Assembly: GCF_022829365.1 (NCBI RefSeq) | Contig: NZ_JAKSYJ010000096.1 | Location: forward strand, 1-47,554 | Length of the DNA stretch: 47,554 bases | Direction of reading: 5' to 3' | Origin: Methylobacterium sp. J-077 | GTDB taxonomy: Bacteria > Pseudomonadota > Alphaproteobacteria > Rhizobiales > Beijerinckiaceae | Shown: positions 34,124 to 41,559 of the stretch, in pieces | Numbering within the stretch: the stretch's first letter is position 1 | Layout of the letters: each line of letters begins with the position of its first letter | Made by a program: the position numbers and the translations under genes | The notes under the pieces: generated by a model | The model's input: the letters and a program-made list of their open reading frames with translations, nothing else | The model's database searches: none | What the model was told of the DNA's origin: nothing

Positions 34124-35467
34124 TCACCCGCGCGTGGATTTCTGGAAGTCGCGCAGCACCCGGTTGCCGCGCGCGGCGGCGCTGTCCATGGCGGCTTGCG
34201 CGGTCTGCTGGCCCTGGAGCGCCTTCTCGATCTCCTCGTAGAGGATCGCGCGGATCTCCGGCAGGCGGCCGAGGCGCAGGCCGCGTGAGTTCGGGGTCAA
34301 TTCCCCGCGCGAGAGCTGCCGCGCCGGCACGTCAGTGCCGGGGTTCTTGTCGAAATAGCCCGCCTGTTTGGTGGCCTCGTAGCCCGCGAGCGTCACTGGG
34401 ACGTAACCGGTGTTCTGGGCATAGAGCGCGACCTGCTCGGGCTTCGCGATAAAGGCATAGAAGGCCGCGACGCCCTTGTACTCGGCCTCGGTCCGCTTCG
34501 GCGCCGTCATCGCCCACAGGCTGGCGCCGCCGATGATGGAGTTGTTCGGCCGCGGGTTCAGGGCCGGCTCGGTCGGCAGGAAGGCCTCGGCGTAGCGGAA
34601 CTTAGCGTTCTTAACGATGTCGGCGCGGCCTGACGACGAACCGAACCCGATCGCCGCCTGACCGGAGTAGAAGATCGCGTCCGGCGCGCCATCGCGGCCA
34701 GTATACTTGAAGGCACCGTCCTTCGACAGGTCTAGGTAGCGCTGGAGCTGGTCGACGAAGGGCTTGGTATTGATGAGCAGTTCCGCGCCGAGGCCATCAT
34801 AGCCATCGTTCTCGGTGGCGTAAGCGAGGTTCTGGATCGCGGCATATTCCTCGAACTGAATCCAGGTCATCCAGGCTGACGTGCTCGCGATCGGCGTGGG
34901 CGCCTTCGACGCGAGGGTGCGGGCCGCCTTCACGTAGTCATCGTAGGTGGCCGGCGGCGTGTCAGGATCGAGCCCCGCCTTCTCGAAGGCGTCGCGATTG
35001 TACCACATGACTGCCGTCGAGGAGTTGAAAGGCATCGAGGCGAGCTTGCCGTCCGGCAGGCTGTAATAGCCGCGCACGCCGGGGATGTAGGCCTTGGGAT
35101 CAAGACCGAACCCGGTCTCCTCCGCGAGCTTCCAGGCCTGCTTGATGGCGGGGCCCGCCTGCAGCATCGTGCCCGTGCCGACCTCGAAGATCTGGACGAT
35201 GTGCGGCGCTTTGCCGGCACGGTAGGCGGCGATCGCCGCCGTCAGCGTCTCAGGGTAGGTGCCCTTGAACACCGCCTCCAGCGTGACCTCGGATTGGCTC
35301 GCGTTGAAGTCGCGCGTCAGCCTGTTGACCTCCTCGCCGTTCGCGCCCGACATCGCGTGCCAGAGCACGATGGACGTCCTGTCCCCATCCAAAGCAGAGG
35401 CGGGCGAGCGAAGCGCAGTCCATGCGGCGAGACCGCCGACGCCGGCCAACAGGACGCGACGATCCAT
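34124..35467 (-). CDS. ugpB: ABC importer binding protein, UgpB type
   Basis: A periplasmic binding protein of 447 residues. The signal peptide [20 protein letters not shown] ends near ASALDG, possibly Tat-like but without a strict twin-Arg motif. Mature features: [18 protein letters not shown], the first sugar-phosphate-binding segment of UgpB, and [17 protein letters not shown] in the middle. Substrate expected to be sn-glycerol-3-phosphate or a related phosphodiester; no ugpQ is near. GGGAGGA precedes ATG 35467 by eight bases, better than the longer frame from 35578. Confidence 0.92.
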   Translation of the reverse strand: MDRRVLLAGVGGLAAWTALRSPASALDGDRTSIVLWHAMSGANGEEVNRLTRDFNASQSEVTLEAVFKGTYPETLTAAIAAYRAGKAPHIVQIFEVGTGTMLQAGPAIKQAWKLAEETGFGLDPKAYIPGVRGYYSLPDGKLASMPFNSSTAVMWYNRDAFEKAGLDPDTPPATYDDYVKAARTLASKAPTPIASTSAWMTWIQFEEYAAIQNLAYATENDGYDGLGAELLINTKPFVDQLQRYLDLSKDGAFKYTGRDGAPDAIFYSGQAAIGFGSSSGRADIVKNAKFRYAEAFLPTEPALNPRPNNSIIGGASLWAMTAPKRTEAEYKGVAAFYAFIAKPEQVALYAQNTGYVPVTLAGYEATKQAGYFDKNPGTDVPARQLSRGELTPNSRGLRLGRLPEIRAILYEEIEKALQGQQTAQAAMDSAAARGNRVLRDFQKSTRG

Positions 35468-36120
35468 CCAAAATCCTCCCTGCGGCGGGATCGACGCGCC
35501 CGTTGACATCAGGCTTGAGACGAGTTCCCGCGAAAGCACCCGGTCCGAGAACACGATGCTCGTCCGCCAATGATGCACGGACCCGACTGCGGAATAAAGC
35601 AGCTAGCGAGAGGACGCTATGCCCAGACATTCGCTTTGTATAGAAAACTCAATTCCCTCAATCCGACAGCGTCGCTATGCTGATCCAGTCAAACATGATC
35701 AATTTGGCGGCTAACGGACACGAGCAGCCTCGTCTCGTCGTGCCGTGCCATCTCGATATTCCAGGCCAGGGATCGCGCTCTCGCCATGCCACACGCCGGT
35801 CGCGCGGCTCACCCGTTTGAACGATACCGGCCCGAACCGCGCGATCATCGCATCCGTGCCGGACCGAAGCCAACTCTTGCCCAGCCCGCCGACGTCCGCT
35901 TCTGCCAACGTCACCCTGAAAACCGGGCCGGCAACTTTCGGCCAAATCCGGTTGCCAACGGCGCCGCCACGAACGTCTCAGTCGGGTGGATTTCCGCCGG
36001 TCCGCTTTTCAATCGAAGAGATAGGGAAGCGGAAGCTCAAATCTGGGGCGCACAGTCCCTCGTTCTGATCGAGTATGCAGCGCGAAATGCCGACCGGGCG
36101 CAACCCGCCGAGGGCTAAGC
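35468..36120. other. Long stretch without a gene
   Basis: About 650 bases, upstream of ugpB (-) and downstream of cydB (-). The start side (35570-35710) is AT-rich and probably holds the ugp promoter. From about 35880 there are short GTCCGCTT elements related to repeats R and D. I find no coding frame with a believable start. Confidence 0.4.
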
Positions 36121-36122
36121 GA

Positions 36123-36144
36123 GAGGGGACGCCCGAGTCCCCTC
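36123..36144 (-). terminator. Possible stem-loop at the end of cydB
   Basis: GAGGGGAC and GTCCCCTC pair perfectly around a six-base loop, overlapping the cydB stop codon. There is no U tract, so it may act in mRNA stability or Rho-dependent termination. Confidence 0.4.
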
Positions 36145-37129
36145 ACTCGGTACCGCCGTCCAGCCGGATTTTCCCCTTGAAGATCCGATAGACGACGAAG
36201 GTGTAGATCAGGGTGATCGGCAGGACCACGACGCCGGCGCCCCAGAACATGAACGACAGACTCGCCTCGGGGGCTGCCGCCTCGGTCAGGGTGATCGTGA
36301 AGGGCACCATGTAGGGCAGGAACGAGCCGGCGAGGGTGGCGAAGGCCGACGCGAAGATCACGGCCGTCAACGGGAAGGGCAGCGCGTCGATGCGGCGGCG
36401 TCCTGCGTGGAAGAGGCCGGCGGACGCGAGCGCCCCGATCAGCGGCAGGATGAGCAGTTCCGGCCGCTCGGTCCACCGATGCAGCACCTGCAGGTTCATC
36501 GCCAGCGCGTACAGGAACGCCGCCGCCAGGAAAAACAGCACGCCGATGAGCAGCCGGGGCATCATCCGAAAGCCGAGGTCGCGCACATCGTCCTCGGTCT
36601 TGCTGCACAGCCACGCCGCGCCCAGCAGGGCGTAGCCGAGGCACAGACCTACGCCGCATAGCAACGAGAAGGGCGACAGCCACGCGAAGGCCCCGCCGGC
36701 GTACTGCCCGTCGCGGATCGGCAATTCCTGCACGAGGGCCCCGACGGTCGTGCCCTGCACGAAGGCGGCGCAAGCGGAGCCGCCGACGAAACCGGCATCC
36801 CAGACTCTTCGAAGGCGCCGGGACTTGGCGCGGAACTCGAAGGCGACGCCCCGCAAGATCAGCGCGGCGAGCATCAGCAGCAGCGGCAGGTAGAAAGCCG
36901 AGAGCAGCAGCGCGTAGACGAGGGGGAAGGCGCCGAACAGGATCGTGGCGGCGAGCACAAGCCACGTCTCGTTGCCATCCCAGACCGGGGCGATCGCCTG
37001 CATCATGTGGCGGCGCGCGGTCTCGCTCGGGGCGATCCCGAACAGCATGCCGACTCCGAGATCGAACCCGTCGAGCAGCACGTAGAGAAGAATGGTGAGG
37101 GCGAGGGCCGCGGCCCAGAACGCGATCAT
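36143..37129 (-). CDS. cydB: Cytochrome bd-type quinol oxidase subunit II (CioB/CydB)
   Basis: Subunit II of the bd oxidase, an integral membrane protein of 328 residues with about nine helices. The start has LYVLLDGFDLGVGMLFG, followed by VWDGNETWLVLAATILFGAFP, the most conserved part of CydB. It starts six bases after the cydA stop. It forms a dimer with the upstream cydA product that reduces oxygen without pumping protons. Confidence 0.93.
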   Translation of the reverse strand: MIAFWAAALALTILLYVLLDGFDLGVGMLFGIAPSETARRHMMQAIAPVWDGNETWLVLAATILFGAFPLVYALLLSAFYLPLLLMLAALILRGVAFEFRAKSRRLRRVWDAGFVGGSACAAFVQGTTVGALVQELPIRDGQYAGGAFAWLSPFSLLCGVGLCLGYALLGAAWLCSKTEDDVRDLGFRMMPRLLIGVLFFLAAAFLYALAMNLQVLHRWTERPELLILPLIGALASAGLFHAGRRRIDALPFPLTAVIFASAFATLAGSFLPYMVPFTITLTEAAAPEASLSFMFWGAGVVVLPITLIYTFVVYRIFKGKIRLDGGTE

Positions 37130-37135
37130 CGCTTC

Positions 37136-38554
37136 TCACTCGGCCGGCGTCGAAGCCGTGTCGAGGGTCCCCGGGGCCCCTCCCGGCAAGGCGAGTGGCC
37201 GCTTGGGGTTGGCCCTGTGTGCGCCAAGATCGGGCATCGGCAAGAGCCCGGCCTTGAGAAGGCGGTAGATGTAGACCGTGCCGGCGGCGAAGATCAGCGC
37301 GTACACCGCGGCGAACACAATGAGCGAGGTCGCCACCTGAGGCGTCGTGAGGATCGGCGTCGCGGCGTCGATGGTCCGCAACTGCCCGTAGACGGTCCAG
37401 GGCTGGCGCCCGATCTCGGCGGTGAACCAGCCGGTGAGCGTGGCCACGAAACCCAAGGGAAAGGAGAGGAAGATGCCCCATTGCAGCCAGCGGGCCCGTT
37501 CGAGCCGCCCGGCTGCATAGAAGGCGATGCCGCCCCAGGCCAGCGCCAGCATCAGCAGGCCGCAGCCGACCATAATCCGGAAGGCGAAGAACGGGATCAG
37601 GACCGGCGGTCGGTCGGCCTTCGGGATGGCCTTGAGGCCGATCACCTTGCCGGTGGGCGTCCCGTCGTCGATCAGGCTGCCTGCAGGAGGAGGCAGGGCG
37701 ATAACGAACCGGTTCGTCTCTCGGGCCTCGTCGGGCCACGCGAACAGGATCTCCCCGGCCGGGGCGCGGCTCTCCCAATGGCCCTCGATGGCGGCGATCT
37801 TGGAAGGCTGGTGCCGGACGACGTAATCGCCAGTCAGATGACCGAAGAACAGTTGTAGCGGCACCAGGATCGCGGCGAGACCGAGCCCCATGCGGACCAT
37901 CGCCCGTGCCTCGGGCAGGTCGGTGCCGCGCAGCATGTACCACGCCCCGGTCGCCGCCACGCAGAAGCTCGTGGTGACGTAGGCGGCCAGGAGCATGTGC
38001 GGGAAGCGTACCCAGACCACGGAGTTGAACAGGATCCCGAACCAGTCGGTGGGCACGAACAGGCCATTGGGCTGCATCGTGAAGCCCACCGGATGTTGCA
38101 TCCACGAGTTGTTCACCAGGATCCAGAAGGATGAGAGGCTCGTGCCGAAGCAGACCATCAGGCAGGCGAACAAGTAGAACCACCGCGACACGCGGGCGCG
38201 GCCGAACATCAGCACCCCGAAGAACGAGGCTTCGAGGGCGAAGGCGGTGAAGCTCTCGTAGCCCAGGAGCGGGCCCTGGATCGGGCCGGTCCGCCGGGCG
38301 AGTTCGCTCCAGTTGGTGCCGAACTGGAACGCCATGACGATGCCGGAGACCACGCCGAGGCCGAAGGCGACGGCGAAGATTTTTAGCCAGAAGTCGAACA
38401 GGCGGTCGTAGAGTGGCCGGCCCGAGGCCATCGCCCGGACTTGCAGGAAGGCGAGCCACGCTGCCAGCCCGACCGTGAAGGCTGGAAAGATGATGTGGAA
38501 CGAGACCGTGAAGGCGAATTGGATCCGCGAGAGCAGCAACGCCGTATGATCCAT
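37136..38554 (-). CDS. cydA: Cytochrome bd-type quinol oxidase subunit I (CioA/CydA)
   Basis: The haem-carrying subunit, 472 residues. His20 (haem b595 ligand) in FTVSFHIIFP, an axial His in WVRFPHMLLAAYVTTSF, GYESFTAFALEASFFGVLMF with paired Glu, and GWFTAEIGRQPWTVYGQLRT near the end are all conserved. The Q-loop is short, as in CioA-type (cyanide-insensitive) rather than E. coli CydA oxidases. Microaerobic or stress respiration is the usual role. No cydX or cydDC is seen. Confidence 0.93.
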   Translation of the reverse strand: MDHTALLLSRIQFAFTVSFHIIFPAFTVGLAAWLAFLQVRAMASGRPLYDRLFDFWLKIFAVAFGLGVVSGIVMAFQFGTNWSELARRTGPIQGPLLGYESFTAFALEASFFGVLMFGRARVSRWFYLFACLMVCFGTSLSSFWILVNNSWMQHPVGFTMQPNGLFVPTDWFGILFNSVVWVRFPHMLLAAYVTTSFCVAATGAWYMLRGTDLPEARAMVRMGLGLAAILVPLQLFFGHLTGDYVVRHQPSKIAAIEGHWESRAPAGEILFAWPDEARETNRFVIALPPPAGSLIDDGTPTGKVIGLKAIPKADRPPVLIPFFAFRIMVGCGLLMLALAWGGIAFYAAGRLERARWLQWGIFLSFPLGFVATLTGWFTAEIGRQPWTVYGQLRTIDAATPILTTPQVATSLIVFAAVYALIFAAGTVYIYRLLKAGLLPMPDLGAHRANPKRPLALPGGAPGTLDTASTPAE

Positions 38555-38617
38555 GCATCCTCACTCGGGGTCGCTGATACGCCCCCTTCGCGCTGGCCGC
38601 TGGGCAAGCCCCATCGC

Positions 38618-39103
38618 TCAGCGCGCGGCGAGAGCCTTAGCGGGGTTGAAGGGCTCGGCGTCCGAGATCGCGTCCGTGCCCATGTCGAGAACCGCCGTGA
38701 ACCGATCCCCGCCCGGCCGGAGGACCAGTGCCCCTGGCTCCACCGCGATGCGCTTGTCGTCCAGGCCGAGGAAGCGCGTGACGTCGATCACGACCGCCTT
38801 CACAGTGCCGCCCGTGACCAGCAGATCCTCGATCGTCCCGACGCGCCCGCCTGCGGTGTTGCGGACCTCGACGCCAATCATCTTGGAGGCCAGGAATGTC
38901 GCCGGCTTCAGGTTCTGTCGCTTGGCGGCATCCTCGGCATTGGCCGCTTCCATGAGTGGGCCGGGGGTCGCGCCGTGGACGTTCGTCCCGGGGCCGGTCC
39001 CGGGAACGACCGTGCCGGGGCCTCCAAGGTCGGCCTGCTGCGCGAGGGCCGGGGTAGCCACCGCGAGGGCGAGGATAGGCGCGCACAACCAGATGGCTCG
39101 CAT
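38618..39103 (-). CDS. Secreted PRC-barrel domain protein
   Basis: A 161-residue protein. A signal peptide (MRAIWLCAPILALAVA, cleaved after PALAQ) is followed by a Gly/Pro linker and a PRC-barrel with SKMIGVEVRNTAGGRVGTIE, AVVIDVTRFLGLDDKRIAV and RFTAVLDM. PRC-barrel proteins of this exported type are common in Methylobacterium, mostly without known function. ATG 39103 has AGGAGA eight bases before; a longer start at 39142 would disrupt the signal peptide. Confidence 0.85.
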   Translation of the reverse strand: MRAIWLCAPILALAVATPALAQQADLGGPGTVVPGTGPGTNVHGATPGPLMEAANAEDAAKRQNLKPATFLASKMIGVEVRNTAGGRVGTIEDLLVTGGTVKAVVIDVTRFLGLDDKRIAVEPGALVLRPGGDRFTAVLDMGTDAISDAEPFNPAKALAAR

Positions 39104-39293
39104 GGGGCTCTCCTGAAGTTCGGCGAAGGAAAGGGTGAGCAAGGTTTCGAGAGGCGGATGCCGTCGTCGGCGCCCGCCCCCCTGAGGCGCGCTTTGCGCA
39201 AGTCCATGCCCGTCATCGTCCCGGGCGCCGCACCAGAGGTGCCCAAGAGGCTGGCGGGTGAATTGTGAGGCGATCGAGGCGTGGGTCGCCCGC

Positions 39294-39497
39294 CTACTTC
39301 CTGTTCTTGATCAGGCTATCGACATTCTTGTTGGCTTCCTTGTTTTCCTTCTGCTGGGCGGTGATCTGGCTCTTGGTGTCCTTCGCCGACATCTCGTCAC
39401 GCTTGCCTTGAGACATCTCCTTGGGGGCAGCCATGGCCGGCACCGCCGCCAGGAGGAAGGCGGCACACAGGGCAGCGCCCGTCGTCTTGTTGTTCAT
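39294..39497 (-). CDS. Small secreted Lys-rich protein
   Basis: A 67-residue protein with a signal peptide (MNNKTTGAALCAAFLLAAVP, cleaved at AMAAP) and a mature part that is a highly charged helix rich in Lys, Glu, Gln and Asn, with no Cys. GGAG about nine bases before ATG 39497. No family is recognised; the mature part could be a coiled coil or an intrinsically disordered helper. Confidence 0.68.
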   Translation of the reverse strand: MNNKTTGAALCAAFLLAAVPAMAAPKEMSQGKRDEMSAKDTKSQITAQQKENKEANKNVDSLIKNRK

Positions 39498-39768
39498 GGT
39501 CGTTTCTCCAGCGTTTTTGACAGGGCACGAAGTTCTTGCAAAATACTCCGTTCCCGGGCCCGCGATCACGAGCCTGTCATTGTGGATGACAATTCCGAGA
39601 AGATTTTAGCCCGCAAGACTTGCGGGTTACGCCGTCGCCTCAAGCGTCTGCCCACCCCGCTACGGCGGGCCGCAGCGGGGGGAAGGTGGGCCGGCTCGGT
39701 GGAGCGCCGCCGGGTTCCCGGCTCGTCATGGCGTCATCCGCTGCGGCCTTATTCGAGTCCAGGGTTAG

Positions 39769-40536
39769 TTACTTGTTGGCCTTCCCGGCGGCGGTGGAGC
39801 CGGTCGTCTGCGACGAGGTCGTGTTCGCGGCCCCCGCCTGCTGCGGCACCGCGACGGCGTCGATCATGTCGAAACGCACCGCGTCCTGGGCGGTCTTCAG
39901 GACGGCGTTGGCCTCGTAATATTTGCCCTGATTGATCAGCGTCGCCGCCTGATCGACATCCGAGATGGTCTTGTTCAGCGGCAAAACCGCCATCGTGAAA
40001 TCGACATCGACATGGGCGAGCTTGAGCTTCTCCAGGGCGCCCTTCTGGTCCCCGTGCGCGAGGTTCTTGTTCGCTTCGGTGACCGCGGAGGCCTTCTCCG
40101 GTGTGGCCACGAAGTCGTCCCCCAGCGTCAGTTGCGCGTCGACGGGCACCCAGGCGACCTGCTCCTTCGACGCCGGCTTGGCCTCAGGCGTCGCGGCCTT
40201 CATCGCCCCCTTGTGGCCGGCGAGATCGGCCGGCGTCTTCAGATCGGCCTCGGCCTTAGTGAACTGGGCATCGTCGGTCTTCGCCTTGGCGAAGGCGGCC
40301 TGCGCCTTCGCGATTATGTCCTTGGCTTGGGCGGGGTTCGCTTCGAAGATGGCGAGGCGCGTCAGCTGAAGATCTCTGTAGCCCTGCGCCCCATCCTTCG
40401 ACAGCTTGCCGACATCCTTGTCGATCATGCTCGTCTGTGGGGTGCTCTGCTGTGCAGCTTGTTCGGCGGCGAAGGCGGTGCCGCCGAGGATCGTCGTGAG
40501 CACGAGCGCTGCAGCCATGGGTCTGCGATAAGCCAT
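39769..40536 (-). CDS. YfdX family protein
   Basis: A secreted protein of 255 residues with signal peptide ending at TAFAAE. The YfdX domain (about 40-230) is helical: SKDGAQGYRDLQLTRLAIF, AWVPVDAQLTLGDDFVATPEK, and VDVDFTMAVLPLNKTISDVDQAA are conserved segments. E. coli YfdX is linked to acid and antibiotic stress and lies next to oxalate genes, which are absent here. GGAG sits nine bases before ATG 40536. It precedes the Lys-rich and PRC genes on the same strand, a possible envelope-stress group. Confidence 0.88.
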   Translation of the reverse strand: MAYRRPMAAALVLTTILGGTAFAAEQAAQQSTPQTSMIDKDVGKLSKDGAQGYRDLQLTRLAIFEANPAQAKDIIAKAQAAFAKAKTDDAQFTKAEADLKTPADLAGHKGAMKAATPEAKPASKEQVAWVPVDAQLTLGDDFVATPEKASAVTEANKNLAHGDQKGALEKLKLAHVDVDFTMAVLPLNKTISDVDQAATLINQGKYYEANAVLKTAQDAVRFDMIDAVAVPQQAGAANTTSSQTTGSTAAGKANK

Positions 40537-41083
40537 TGTCCGTCTCCATCATAGCACGAAACTCGGGATGTCGATTGCTTCGATCCGGTTGTCTCGTGTT
40601 GCAACAATAGCGTCATCTACTGCAATCAACATGTACATTGGATTTAAATTAAGTAATTCAAGATGGATGGACGGGACAGGCTTTGGAGATACGCAATGCA
40701 ATCCAGCGCGGGGTTGAGAAGGGAGCGGGCTTGAGCCACGTCGCTGGGCGATTCGATGGGAATAAATGATCGAGGAGCATTGGCGTCACCCCTGAAGCAT
40801 TCAGCGCCCATTCGTCGGTAGCTGTTTGGCTGGGCAGACTGCAGAGGCCGATTTCGCCGCCCGGTGTTATTGCTTTGTTTTAGGACATCGCGCCAAGGCA
40901 GCGGAGGCCGCGCCCGATATCTCGCCTAAGGCTAGCCGATGCTGGAAACCATCCTTGTTGCCCATGCTCTATAGCGAGCGTAAGGCCTTCGGGGCCATCT
41001 CGGGCGACTTGCGGATGTCCGCCGCTTCCGGGGTGGGTCGATTGACGTCCGCTCCTGAGCATCGCGAAGGCGAACTCGAACGA

Positions 41084-41117
41084 CTGGGTTGGGTCGGTAG
41101 GAGGCCGTCCGCTTTTG
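41084..41117 (+). repeat. Dispersed repeat D, copy 2
   Basis: CTGGGTTGGGTCGGTAGGAG followed by GCCGTCCGCTTTT; same block as at 24889-24921. Confidence 0.65.
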
Positions 41118-41155
41118 CGGAAGCCCTGCTCCGAAGCGGTCATTCTGCTTTCGGC

Positions 41156-41216
41156 CAGACTACGCCATGCCGGATCGCCGACCCGCGCAAAAGCGGTCGT
41201 TCGGCTTCGCGCCCAT
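41156..41216 (+). repeat. Dispersed repeat C, copy 2
   Basis: The 61-base match to 31161-31222 begins CCAGACTACGCCATGCCGGA. Repeats D and C are directly joined here but not at the other sites. Confidence 0.75.
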
Positions 41217-41559
41217 CCCTGTCATTCGAGGGCTATCTAAGCGTCCATGAGAGCGGACCTCGGAGGAAGGGGAGCTCCTCCGTCCAAAAAGGGTTTTGAC
41301 CATGTTGCCGGTCGCGTTCCCTCGATCCGGGTACCGTCGGGGTCTCATCCTGGGCGATACTCTTCCGTGCTCCAAATACCCTCATTCGTCAAAGTGCATC
41401 TGTTCGGCGAACCCTATCTGTAGTATTGTCATTCGCTGAAGCACATTCCACTCGGGCATCCGGCATGGCAGATGCGTGCGGTATTGTGATCGCCGAACTT
41501 TCGTTTCAGGGGTAATTTTCAGATCTCGCCTCAGTTAAATCAACAGATGACGCTGGTTC

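Larger units (their letters stand above)
40537..41559. other. Long intergenic region with repeats
   Basis: About 1 kb. The first 150 bases are AT-rich and probably carry the YfdX promoter. Between about 40990 and 41218 lie repeats D and C. The last 150 bases before 41560 are moderately AT-rich and may promote the downstream kinase. A plus-strand frame at 40826-41299 is made of repeat sequence and is rejected. Confidence 0.5.

Noticed and set aside
36009..38564. 851-codon minus-strand frame across cydA and cydB
   Set aside because: It runs over both cyd genes in another frame with Arg/Pro-rich low-complexity sequence. The cyd genes are unambiguous.
40826..41299. 157-codon frame upstream of the third kinase
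   Set aside because: It is largely translated repeats D and C; the same peptide appears as a fragment wherever the repeats occur.
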